This document shows, piece by piece, positions 1 to 5,720 of a stretch of DNA of 8,077 bases. Source of the DNA: Alphaproteobacteria bacterium (GTDB taxonomy: Bacteria > Pseudomonadota > Alphaproteobacteria > Rhizobiales > Rhizobiaceae); assembly GCA_017308345.1 (NCBI GenBank), contig JAFKFE010000191.1, positions 1 to 8,077 on the forward strand, given 5' to 3'. Every line of letters begins with the position of its first letter. Position 1 is the stretch's first letter. Position numbers and translations under genes: made by a program. The notes under the pieces were generated by a model, which did no database searches, had not been told where the DNA came from, and worked only from the letters and a program-made list of their open reading frames with translations.

Positions 1-2212
1 GATCAAGCTGCTCAACGACCGGTCGACCTCGATCCGCCAGGCCGTCGACGACGTGCAGTTCACGCTGCTGTTGACCATCGCCCTGGTGGTGATGGTGATC
101 TTCGTGTTCCTGCGCCGTGTGACGGCGACGATCATTCCGGCGGTGGCGGTGCCGATCTCACTGATCGCCACGCTTGGCGCGATGTTCCTGTTCGGCTTTT
201 CCATCGACAACATCTCGCTGATGGGCCTGACTTTAGCCGTCGGCCTCGTCGTCGACGACGCCATCGTGATGCTGGAAAACATCTTCCGCCACATGGAAGA
301 GGACGGGCTGTCGGCCTTCGACGCCTCGCTGAAGGGCGCGCGCGAGATCGGCTTCACCATCATCTCGATTTCGATCTCGCTGGTGGCGGTGTTCATCCCG
401 GTGCTTCTGATGGGCGGCGTGATCGGGCGCATCTTCAACGAATTCGCCGTCGTGGTGACGGTCGCCATCCTGGCCTCCATGTTCGTGTCGCTGACGCTGA
501 CGCCGATGCTCTGCTCGCGCCTGCTGTCGGTGAGCAAGTCCGATCGCGAGAAACATGCGCCCGGCCACAAGCCCGATCTCATCACGCGGGGCTATGACTC
601 GATCCTGGGTTTCTGCCTGCGGCACACCTTCCTGGTGTTCCTCGTCTTCGCCGGCACCGCGGCGGCGTCGGTATGGCTTATCCAGGTTTCGCCGAAGGGC
701 TTCTTCCCGCAAGAAGACATCAGCCAGATCTCGGTGACCACGCTCGCGCGCCAGGACATTTCCTTCGACGCCATGGTCAAGCTGCAGGGGCAGGTTGCCG
801 ACGTGTTCTCGCATTCTCCCTATGTGACGCATGTCGCCTGGTCGGTGGGCGGCAGCCAGAGCGCGCTCAATCAAGGCCGGCTCTATGTTCAGTTGAAGGA
901 CAAGAGCCAACGGCCCGACATCGATAAGGTGCAGGCCGATCTGAGGAAGCAACTGTCGAACGTGGCTGGCATCGAGACCTACATGCAGCCGGTGCAGAAT
1001 CTCAGGCTGGGCTCGCGGCAGTCCGCGAGCGCCTATCAGCTCGTGGTGCAGGGCCTTGATACCGGCCAGACCGACATCTGGGCGCAGAAGCTGAACGACG
1101 CGATGGCGGCCGACCACACGACCTTCACCGACGTCACCACCGATCTGCAGAACAACGCCCTGCAGGCTTCCCTGGTGATCGACCGCGACAAGGCCGCCCA
1201 GCTCGGCATCGATACCGACACGCTGCGCACGGCTCTTTATGGCGGCTTCGGCACGGATCAGGTTTCGACGATCTTCGGCTCGGCCGACAGTTACGCGGTC
1301 ATCACCGAGCTCGACCCCAAGATTGAATGGTCGCCGGAGCACATGCTCGCCATACAGATGCGGACGGCGAGCGGCAGCCTGGTGCCGCTGGGCGCATTCG
1401 CGCATGTCGAGCGTACAGCCGGCGCGCTGACGGTCAATCAGCTCGGCCAGCTTCCGGCGGTAACGATCTCCTACAATCTGCCGCAGGGCGTATCGCTGGG
1501 CGACACGGTCACCCGCATCGACCAACTCAAGGACCAGATCGGCATGCCGGCGACGATCTCCACGACCTTCGCCGGCACCGCCAAGACCTTCCAGGATTCG
1601 CTTGCCAACCAGGGCCTGCTGATCGGCGGCGCCATCCTGACGATCTATATCGTGCTCGGCATGCTCTATGAGAGCTTCATTCACCCGCTCACCATCCTCA
1701 CCGGCCTGCCGTCGGCGGTGCTGGGCGCGGTGGTGGCGTTGCGCTTGGCCGGCATGGATCTCTCGGTGATCGCGGTGATCGGCATCCTGATGCTGATCGG
1801 CATCGTCAAGAAGAACGGCATCATGATGGTCGACGTCGCGCTGGAGCTCAGGCGACAGGGCATGTCGGCGAAGGAGTCCATCCACAAGGCCTGCCTGATG
1901 CGTTTCCGGCCGATCATGATGACGACGCTTGCCGCGCTGATGGGCACGTTCCCGATCGCGCTCGGCACCGGCGCGAGTGCCGAGCTGCGCCAGCCGCTCG
2001 GCGTCGCGGTGGTCGGCGGCCTGCTCGCCTCGCAGGCGCTGACGCTGTTCGTGACGCCGGTGATCTACGTCTATTTCGAGAATTTCTCGGGCTGGCTGCT
2101 CGGCTTCTCATCGAAGAAGAGCCAACCCGCGCTGCATGTGGTGGACAGCGGCGAGCAACGCTCGCTGTTCGACACCAACGACGATATCCCGCAAAAGACC
2201 GCCGCCGAGTAG
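1..2212 (+). CDS. RND efflux pump inner-membrane permease, MdtB/MdtC-like (5' partial)
   Basis: This is the C-terminal 736 residues of a proton-driven RND pump, which exports drugs or other small molecules with a periplasmic adaptor and an outer-membrane channel. Full members have about 1,040 residues, so roughly 300 are missing at the window edge. The frame is open from the first complete codon at position 2; the GTG at 53 is internal. Numbering from position 2, the transmembrane-4 proton relay reads GLVVDDAIVMLENI with D85 and D86. The matching lysine in transmembrane 10 is K604 in GIVKKNGIMMVD. A large second periplasmic loop lies between about residues 231 and 535, followed by hydrophobic helices 8-12 and a polar tail. 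The stretch DVQFTLLLTIALVVMVIF strongly resembles MdtB/MdtC. Substrate cannot be told. The adaptor gene is presumably upstream. All key residues seen are intact. Confidence 0.95.
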   Translation, partial: IKLLNDRSTSIRQAVDDVQFTLLLTIALVVMVIFVFLRRVTATIIPAVAVPISLIATLGAMFLFGFSIDNISLMGLTLAVGLVVDDAIVMLENIFRHMEEDGLSAFDASLKGAREIGFTIISISISLVAVFIPVLLMGGVIGRIFNEFAVVVTVAILASMFVSLTLTPMLCSRLLSVSKSDREKHAPGHKPDLITRGYDSILGFCLRHTFLVFLVFAGTAAASVWLIQVSPKGFFPQEDISQISVTTLARQDISFDAMVKLQGQVADVFSHSPYVTHVAWSVGGSQSALNQGRLYVQLKDKSQRPDIDKVQADLRKQLSNVAGIETYMQPVQNLRLGSRQSASAYQLVVQGLDTGQTDIWAQKLNDAMAADHTTFTDVTTDLQNNALQASLVIDRDKAAQLGIDTDTLRTALYGGFGTDQVSTIFGSADSYAVITELDPKIEWSPEHMLAIQMRTASGSLVPLGAFAHVERTAGALTVNQLGQLPAVTISYNLPQGVSLGDTVTRIDQLKDQIGMPATISTTFAGTAKTFQDSLANQGLLIGGAILTIYIVLGMLYESFIHPLTILTGLPSAVLGAVVALRLAGMDLSVIAVIGILMLIGIVKKNGIMMVDVALELRRQGMSAKESIHKACLMRFRPIMMTTLAALMGTFPIALGTGASAELRQPLGVAVVGGLLASQALTLFVTPVIYVYFENFSGWLLGFSSKKSQPALHVVDSGEQRSLFDTNDDIPQKTAAE

Positions 2213-2219
2213 GCGGCGG
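2199..2219 (+). repeat. GC-only hairpin spanning the RND pump stop codon
   Basis: A perfect 8-base inverted repeat, CCGCCGCC (2199-2206) and GGCGGCGG (2212-2219), is separated by GAGTA. The TAG stop of the pump gene (2210-2212) sits at the loop and first stem base. No T-run follows, so it is not a classical intrinsic terminator. It could still slow RNA polymerase, protect an mRNA 3' end, or separate the pump gene from the nitrile hydratase operon that starts 56 bases later. The inverted repeat is seen directly; any role is inference, and GGC/GCC-rich codons can produce such repeats by chance. Confidence 0.4.
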
Positions 2220-2275
2220 CCCTGGCCCAAGCCGTCATGCTTGCGGCGCGGTGCGGGCGATCGTAACGTCGTGCC

Positions 2276-2881
2276 ATGTCCCACGATCATGATCACGACA
2301 ACGAGCTCGATCCGTTCGCGGCGCGCGTGCGCGCGCTGGAGACCATCCTCACCCAGAAGGGCCTGATCGACCCCGCGGCGATCGACGTCATCGTCGACAC
2401 CTATGAGACGAAGATCGGTCCACGCAACGGCGCCAGGGTGGTGGCGAAGGCCTGGAGCGATCCGGCCTATGCCGAATGGCTCAAGCGCGACGCGACGGCT
2501 GCGATCGAATCGCTTTCCTATACCGGGCGCCAGGGCGAGCACATGCAGGCCGTGTTCAACACCGAGGATACGCATAACCTCGTCGTCTGCACGCTCTGCT
2601 CCTGCTATCCGTGGTCGGTGCTCGGCCTGCCGCCGGTCTGGTACAAGGCGCCGCCTTACCGTTCGCGCGCGGTGATCGATCCGCGCGGCGTGCTCGAGGA
2701 ATTCGGGCTGACGCTGCCGGGGACCAAGAAGATCCGCGTCTGGGATTCGACCGCAGAGCTTCGCTATCTCGTGGTGCCGATGCGTCCCAAGGGAACGGAA
2801 GGCTGGAGCGAGGAGCAACTCGCTGGGCTGGTCAGCCGCGATGCGATGATCGGCACGGCAGTCGCGAAGGAACCCGCATGA
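2276..2881 (+). CDS. nthA: Nitrile hydratase alpha subunit, cobalt type
   Basis: Metal-bearing subunit of nitrile hydratase, a soluble enzyme that adds water to nitriles to give amides. It has 201 residues, normal for the family. The metal-binding loop [10 protein letters not shown] lies at residues 104-113. C105, C108 and C110 are the expected ligands; in known enzymes the second and third become cysteine sulfinic and sulfenic acids, and the S109 and C110 backbone amides complete the site. Threonine after the first cysteine and tyrosine after the third mark the cobalt type; iron enzymes have serine and threonine there. The N-terminus has alternating histidines (H3, H5, H7), a common but variable feature. 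The ATG at 2276 is chosen because the family homology begins right after it; no strong ribosome-binding site precedes it, and no promoter could be identified in the 63-base gap. The stop overlaps the beta-subunit start. Confidence 0.96.
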   Translation: MSHDHDHDNELDPFAARVRALETILTQKGLIDPAAIDVIVDTYETKIGPRNGARVVAKAWSDPAYAEWLKRDATAAIESLSYTGRQGEHMQAVFNTEDTHNLVVCTLCSCYPWSVLGLPPVWYKAPPYRSRAVIDPRGVLEEFGLTLPGTKKIRVWDSTAELRYLVVPMRPKGTEGWSEEQLAGLVSRDAMIGTAVAKEPA

Positions 2882-3537
2882 ACGGACCGCAGGATCTCGG
2901 CGGGCAGATGGGTTTCGGGCCGGTCGCGCCCGAGACGGACGAGCCTTATTTCCACGCCGCCTGGGAAAGGCGGGCGCTTGGCGTCACACTCACCGCCGGC
3001 GCCATGGGCGCCTGGACCATCGACGAGAGCCGGCATGCGCGGGAATCGCTGCATCCCGCCGATTATTATTCGTCGAGCTACTACCAGATCTGGATCAAGG
3101 CGCTGGAGGTGCTGCTGAAGCGCCATGGTTTCGTTACCGAGCGCGACCTCGTGGCCGGCAAGGCGGTCGATCCTGCCGCGACGCCGAAAAGGGTGCTGAA
3201 GGCGGCGGATGTGCCGGCCGTGCTTGCCAAGGGCGGGCCGTGCGACCGTCCCGTCGCCACGCCGGCGCGGTTTCGAGCGGGCGACCGCGTGCGGACGAAG
3301 AACTTCAATCCGACCGGCCATACGCGTCTGCCGCGCTACGCGCGCGGCAGGAACGGGACGGTCGAGGCCGTGCGCGACGGCTTCGTTTTTCCCGACAGCA
3401 ATGCGCATGGGCGAGGCGAGAACCCGCAATGGGTCTATACGGTGGTGTTCGACGGCGTCGAAATCTGGGGCGAGGGCGCCGATCCGACGCTCAGCGTCTC
3501 GATCGACGCCTGGGAGAGCTATCTTGAGCCGGCATGA
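2878..3537 (+). CDS. nthB: Nitrile hydratase beta subunit
   Basis: Partner of the alpha subunit in the alpha-beta heterodimer; it forms part of the substrate pocket and holds the oxidised cysteines by arginine contacts. The protein has 219 residues. It begins with the family-typical [16 protein letters not shown], which fixes the start at the ATG in the ATGA overlap (2878-2881) with the alpha gene; an in-frame upstream extension to 2611 is only open frame inside the alpha gene. An alpha-helical N-terminal part (to about residue 95) includes R52, matching the conserved arginine that contacts the cysteine sulfinate. The C-terminal SH3-like barrel (about 130-217) has an arginine-rich [10 protein letters not shown] segment (148-157) that should supply the second conserved arginine. 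The stop-start overlap implies coupled translation and equal subunit amounts. The gene order alpha-beta-accessory resembles the Pseudomonas putida cobalt-type operon rather than the beta-alpha order of Rhodococcus cobalt enzymes. Confidence 0.96.
   Translation: MNGPQDLGGQMGFGPVAPETDEPYFHAAWERRALGVTLTAGAMGAWTIDESRHARESLHPADYYSSSYYQIWIKALEVLLKRHGFVTERDLVAGKAVDPAATPKRVLKAADVPAVLAKGGPCDRPVATPARFRAGDRVRTKNFNPTGHTRLPRYARGRNGTVEAVRDGFVFPDSNAHGRGENPQWVYTVVFDGVEIWGEGADPTLSVSIDAWESYLEPA
3512..3526 (+). promoter_or_regulatory. Ribosome-binding site setting a TTG start for the accessory gene
   Basis: GGGAGAG at 3512-3518 lies inside the 3' end of the beta-subunit gene, five bases before TTG (3524-3526). 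This is the best Shine-Dalgarno match near the accessory gene start and is the reason for choosing TTG over the later in-frame TTG at 3545. The out-of-frame ATG at 3534 cannot start this protein. Confidence 0.6.
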
Positions 3538-3874
3538 CGGCGCATTGCCTGCGGGCTTCGACGAGCCGGTCTTCGCCGAGCCTTGGCAGGCCGAAGCTTT
3601 TGCCCTGACGGTGGCGCTGCACGACAAAGGCCTGTTTTCGTGGAGCGAGTGGGCGGATGCCCTGTCCGCCGAAGTTAAGCGGCCGGGCGCCGCGAGCGAC
3701 GGGCACGATTATTACGAACATTGGCTGGCGGCGCTGGAAAAGCTGCTGTCTTCAAAGGGCATTGCCGGCAAAGGCGAAGTCGATGCGCTTGCGGCCGCCT
3801 GGGAACGCGCCGCGCATGCGACGCCGCATGGCAAGCCGATCCTGCTGGAGAACGATCCGGGCGCAGGCAGATAG
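3524..3874 (+). CDS. Nitrile hydratase accessory protein (activator/metallochaperone, beta-N-terminus-like)
   Basis: Small accessory protein of 116 residues belonging to the family of P14K and NhlE. In studied cobalt enzymes such proteins bind apo-alpha subunit, help insert and oxidise the cobalt site, then exchange alpha into the mature alpha-beta enzyme (self-subunit swapping). Visible hallmarks are PVFAEPWQAEAFALTVAL at residues 15-32, LFSWSEWADAL at 37-47 and DYYEHWLAALEKLL at 62-75. The last part visibly parallels the N-terminal half of the beta subunit (DYY then [10 protein letters not shown]). There is no in-frame ATG near the expected N-terminus. The TTG at 3524 is chosen because GGGAGAG (3512-3518) lies five bases upstream; it overlaps the end of the beta gene by 14 bases. 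A second TTG at 3545 is possible. The overlap places it as the third gene of the operon. Role is by family knowledge. Confidence 0.92.
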   Translation: MSRHDGALPAGFDEPVFAEPWQAEAFALTVALHDKGLFSWSEWADALSAEVKRPGAASDGHDYYEHWLAALEKLLSSKGIAGKGEVDALAAAWERAAHATPHGKPILLENDPGAGR

Positions 3875-3885
3875 CCAACTCATAT

Positions 3886-3900
3886 GTTCCCTTTACGTTC
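3886..3900 (+). promoter_or_regulatory. Candidate LexA (SOS) box, GTTC-N7-GTTC
   Basis: GTTCCCTTTACGTTC is an exact match to the direct-repeat operator GTTC-N7-GTTC known for LexA in alphaproteobacteria. It starts 12 bases after the accessory gene stop and ends 111 bases before the helicase ATG, in a 137-base intergenic gap. The only downstream same-strand gene is a DNA helicase, a sensible SOS target. The match is seen directly; LexA binding is inferred. No convincing -35/-10 pair overlaps the box: TGATAG at 3912-3917 is a possible -10, but no good -35 sits at the right distance. Confidence 0.6.
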
Positions 3901-3928
3901 TTATTCGCGCCTGATAGCGTGAGCCGTT

Positions 3929-4012
3929 GGAGGCGCTTCATGCGTGGCCGATGACGTTGACATGATGGCGGCTGTCTTGTCTTTCCCTTGCGAATCCGGT
4001 CTCTCGCGCTGA
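3929..4012 (+). other. Chain of three overlapping mini-ORFs leading into the helicase gene
   Basis: A strong ribosome-binding site, GGAGG (3929-3933), is followed six bases later by ATG at 3940, which opens a four-codon frame (MRGR, stop 3952-3954). Its stop overlaps ATG at 3951 in an ATGA; that second frame (MTLT) stops at 3963-3965. That stop overlaps ATG at 3962 in another ATGA; the third frame encodes MMAAVLSFPCESGLSR and stops at 4010-4012. That stop overlaps the helicase ATG (4012-4014) as TGATG. The helicase ATG has no clear ribosome-binding site of its own. These frames could pass ribosomes stepwise to the helicase, or could be chance. A perfect TTGACA at 3957-3962 suggests a competing reading as a -35 element, though the expected -10 position (about 3980-3985) is poor. 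Confidence 0.35.
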
Positions 4013-5139
4013 TGGAATTCTCTCCCCAACAGGATGAGGCTTTGAAAGCGGTCGGGCGCTGGCTCAAGGAGGGCCGGCCGCAGGTCTTTCGCCTGTTCGG
4101 CTATGCCGGCACCGGCAAGACGACGCTGGCACGCTATTTCGCCGAGCATGTCGACGGGCAGGTGCAGTTCGCCGCCTTCACCGGCAAGGCGGCGCAGGTG
4201 CTGCGCTCGAAAGGCGCGACCAACGCCCGCACCATCCATTCGCTGATCTACAGGCCGAAGGGCGAGGAATCGGTCGAGGACGAGGTGACCGGCAAGACCT
4301 CGATGTCGCCTACCTTTTCGCTCAACCGGCAAAGCCCGATTTCGCGCGCCAAGCTCGTCGTCATCGACGAATGCTCGATGGTCGACGAGCAGCTCGGCCG
4401 CGACCTGATGAGTTTTGGCACGCCGATCCTGGTGCTTGGCGACCCGGCGCAGTTGCCGCCGATCTCCGGCGGCGGCTTCTTCACCGAACACGAGCCGGAC
4501 GTGCTGTTGACGGAGATCCACCGCCAGGCGCGCGACAATCCCATTATCCGGCTGGCGCTCGATGTGCGCGAGGGCCGCGAATTCATGCATGGCGACTACG
4601 GCACGGCGCAGGTGATCGGCAGGGACGGCGTCAACCAGGAGTTGGTGCTCAAGGCCGACCAGGTGCTGGTCGGCACAAACCGCACGCGCCGGCGCTATAA
4701 TCAAAGGCTGCGCGAGCTGAAGGGGTTCAATGCCGACTTCCCGCAAGCCGGCGACAAGCTGGTCTGCCTGCGCAACGATCCGGCCAAGGGGTTGCTCAAC
4801 GGTTCGCTATGGAAGGTGATGACGTCGTCGCGCGAGACGGTGAAGCCTGGCATCAACCTTCTGGTCTCGCCGGAAGAGGACGATCCCGACCGCGGCGTCG
4901 CCAAGATCAAGCTGCTCAAGGCGGCGTTCGAGGATCCGGACGCCGAGATCCCCTGGCAGCAGAAGAAGCGCTTCGACGATTTCGACTATGGCTATGCGCT
5001 GACCGTGCACAAGGCGCAGGGCTCGCAGTGGAACGACGTCGTGCTGTTCGACGAGAGCTGGGCCTTCAAGGAAACTCGGCAGCGCTGGCTCTATACCGCC
5101 ATCACCCGCGCCGCCGAGCGGCTGACGGTCGTGCGGTAG
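4012..5139 (+). CDS. ATP-dependent superfamily 1 DNA helicase, RecD/Dda-like
   Basis: Compact 375-residue SF1B-type helicase, expected to unwind DNA 5' to 3' using ATP in the cytoplasm. Motifs appear in order: Walker A GYAGTGKTT (residues 30-38), motif Ia FTGKAAQVLR (56-65), Walker B VVIDECSM (116-123, with D119 and E120), motif III GDPAQLPP (143-150), an arginine in TEIHRQA (R171), motif V ALTVHKAQGSQW (329-340) and motif VI YTAITRAAERL (361-371). The C-terminal part fits the UvrD_C_2-type domain. It lacks the long N-terminal region of RecD and RecD2, so it is a stand-alone enzyme closer in size to phage Dda, not a RecBCD subunit. The ATG at 4012 is chosen because MEFSPQQDEAL begins the conserved fold; an in-frame TTG at 3988 has no ribosome-binding site. 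The upstream LexA-type box suggests damage induction. Exact biological role is unknown. Confidence 0.92.
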   Translation: MEFSPQQDEALKAVGRWLKEGRPQVFRLFGYAGTGKTTLARYFAEHVDGQVQFAAFTGKAAQVLRSKGATNARTIHSLIYRPKGEESVEDEVTGKTSMSPTFSLNRQSPISRAKLVVIDECSMVDEQLGRDLMSFGTPILVLGDPAQLPPISGGGFFTEHEPDVLLTEIHRQARDNPIIRLALDVREGREFMHGDYGTAQVIGRDGVNQELVLKADQVLVGTNRTRRRYNQRLRELKGFNADFPQAGDKLVCLRNDPAKGLLNGSLWKVMTSSRETVKPGINLLVSPEEDDPDRGVAKIKLLKAAFEDPDAEIPWQQKKRFDDFDYGYALTVHKAQGSQWNDVVLFDESWAFKETRQRWLYTAITRAAERLTVVR

Positions 5140-5151
5140 CGCCCGCGGGGA

Positions 5152-5547
5152 TCAGACAGGCCTTGCACCGAGCCACTGCCAGGCGGCTTCCTCATCGTCG
5201 ACATCGAAGCGTCTGAGTTCGAAAGGCAGCGCCTTGGGGAAGACGCCGGCGACGAGCGATGCCCAACCCGGTTCGCCGACGACGGCGCAGCGGGCGACAT
5301 GTTCCATCGCGTCGGCTACGCCCTGCCGGAGCGTGTCCTGCGAGATATTGGCCCAGTCCACGCTTTCTTCGTCGGTCAGTCGGACCAGCACGTCGACCCT
5401 CGGATGCAGCGCGTAGGCCGCCTCGAGCAAGCCGAACAGGTTTTCCGCATCGGCCGGCGAGACATCGCCGACGACGTCGATGGCGAAAAGCGCGTCGCGA
5501 CTGGTTTCGATGCGGCGGATCGCCGGCATGGCCTCAAGGAAATTCAC
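5152..5547 (-). CDS. SpoIIAA-like (STAS-fold) protein
   Basis: Small soluble protein of about 131 residues that resembles the SpoIIAA-like family, which has a STAS/CRAL-TRIO-type alpha-beta fold. The pattern is an N-terminal strand pair (ALFAIDVVGDVSPADAENL), a helix, a strand VDVLVRL, a long helix (GVADAMEHVARCAVVGE), then PFELRRFDVDDEEAAWQWL, a typical family ending. No signal peptide or membrane segment is seen. Molecular function is unknown for most members; anti-sigma-antagonist activity should not be assumed. Start choice: GTG at 5547 has AAGGA seven bases upstream on the minus strand. A TTG at 5553 is too close to that site, and the ATG at 5529 has only a cramped GAGG. It converges on the helicase with 12 bases between stops and no visible terminator. 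Confidence 0.75.
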   Translation of the reverse strand: MNFLEAMPAIRRIETSRDALFAIDVVGDVSPADAENLFGLLEAAYALHPRVDVLVRLTDEESVDWANISQDTLRQGVADAMEHVARCAVVGEPGWASLVAGVFPKALPFELRRFDVDDEEAAWQWLGARPV

Positions 5548-5562
5548 TGGCAAATCCTTGCG

Positions 5563-5632
5563 TTAGAGCAGCTTCGGGAAGAGTACAAAGCAGTTTTCCA
5601 TCTTGAATTGCGTTAAATCAAAGAGCTTTAGC
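5563..5632 (+). repeat. Possible degenerate rhizobial palindromic intergenic repeat
   Basis: The stretch beginning TTAGAGCAGCTTCGGGAA, continuing through AGTTTTCCATCTTGAATTGC and ending in AAATCAAAGAGCTTTAGCC resembles a short palindromic intergenic element that I recall as common in Mesorhizobium and related genomes (GAGCA, a GGAAAA/TTTTCC centre, GAATTGCG, then AAACAAAGAG and AGAGC). The left and right arms pair only imperfectly here. It lies in the divergent spacer between the SpoIIAA-like gene and pdxJ. The identification rests on remembered pattern, not on a search. Confidence 0.4.
5602..5631 (+). promoter_or_regulatory. pdxJ: Weak candidate promoter for pdxJ
   Basis: CTTGAA (5602-5607) and CTTTAG (5626-5631), 18 bases apart, loosely fit the rhizobial housekeeping consensus CTTGAC-N17-CTATAT. 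The pair lies about 90 bases upstream of the pdxJ ATG. A small hairpin, CCGCC-AAA-GGCGG (5675-5687), falls in the resulting leader. It overlaps the possible palindromic repeat, so the match could be incidental. Confidence 0.25.
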
Positions 5633-5720
5633 CTCCGTCTATCCCCTGGAACACGCGAAACCCTCTATCTGTTCCCGCCAAAGGCGGTATAGATGCCCGC
5701 CGATCCACTGGACCCAGCTC

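Noticed and set aside
233..1885. 550-codon open frame on the minus strand opposite the RND pump
   Set aside because: It is rich in R, H, D and Q with no domain pattern, typical of the antisense frame of a GC-rich gene. The sense strand encodes a clear pump with intact motifs.
2213..2275. Cobalamin or cobalt riboswitch, or a promoter, upstream of the alpha-subunit gene
   Set aside because: The gap is only 63 bases, too short for a cobalamin riboswitch, and has no convincing -35/-10 pair.
2611..2877. N-terminal extension of the beta subunit into the alpha gene
   Set aside because: The family N-terminus (MNG...GGFG-like) starts exactly at the ATGA overlap; the extension is out-of-frame alpha coding sequence.
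2108..3627. Two long minus-strand frames (2108-2818 and 2764-3627) opposite the nitrile hydratase genes
   Set aside because: They are antisense shadows; the plus strand carries well-conserved alpha, beta and accessory proteins.
3901..4746. 281-codon minus-strand frame opposite the helicase leader and N-terminal half
   Set aside because: It is antisense to helicase motifs, has no family features, and its ribosome-binding context is poor.
5140..5151. Shared terminator between the convergent helicase and SpoIIAA-like genes
   Set aside because: Only 12 bases separate the stops and no hairpin with a T-run was found nearby.
5299..5616. 105-codon plus-strand frame opposite the SpoIIAA-like gene
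   Set aside because: The minus-strand frame has a family match and a good ribosome-binding site; this one has neither.
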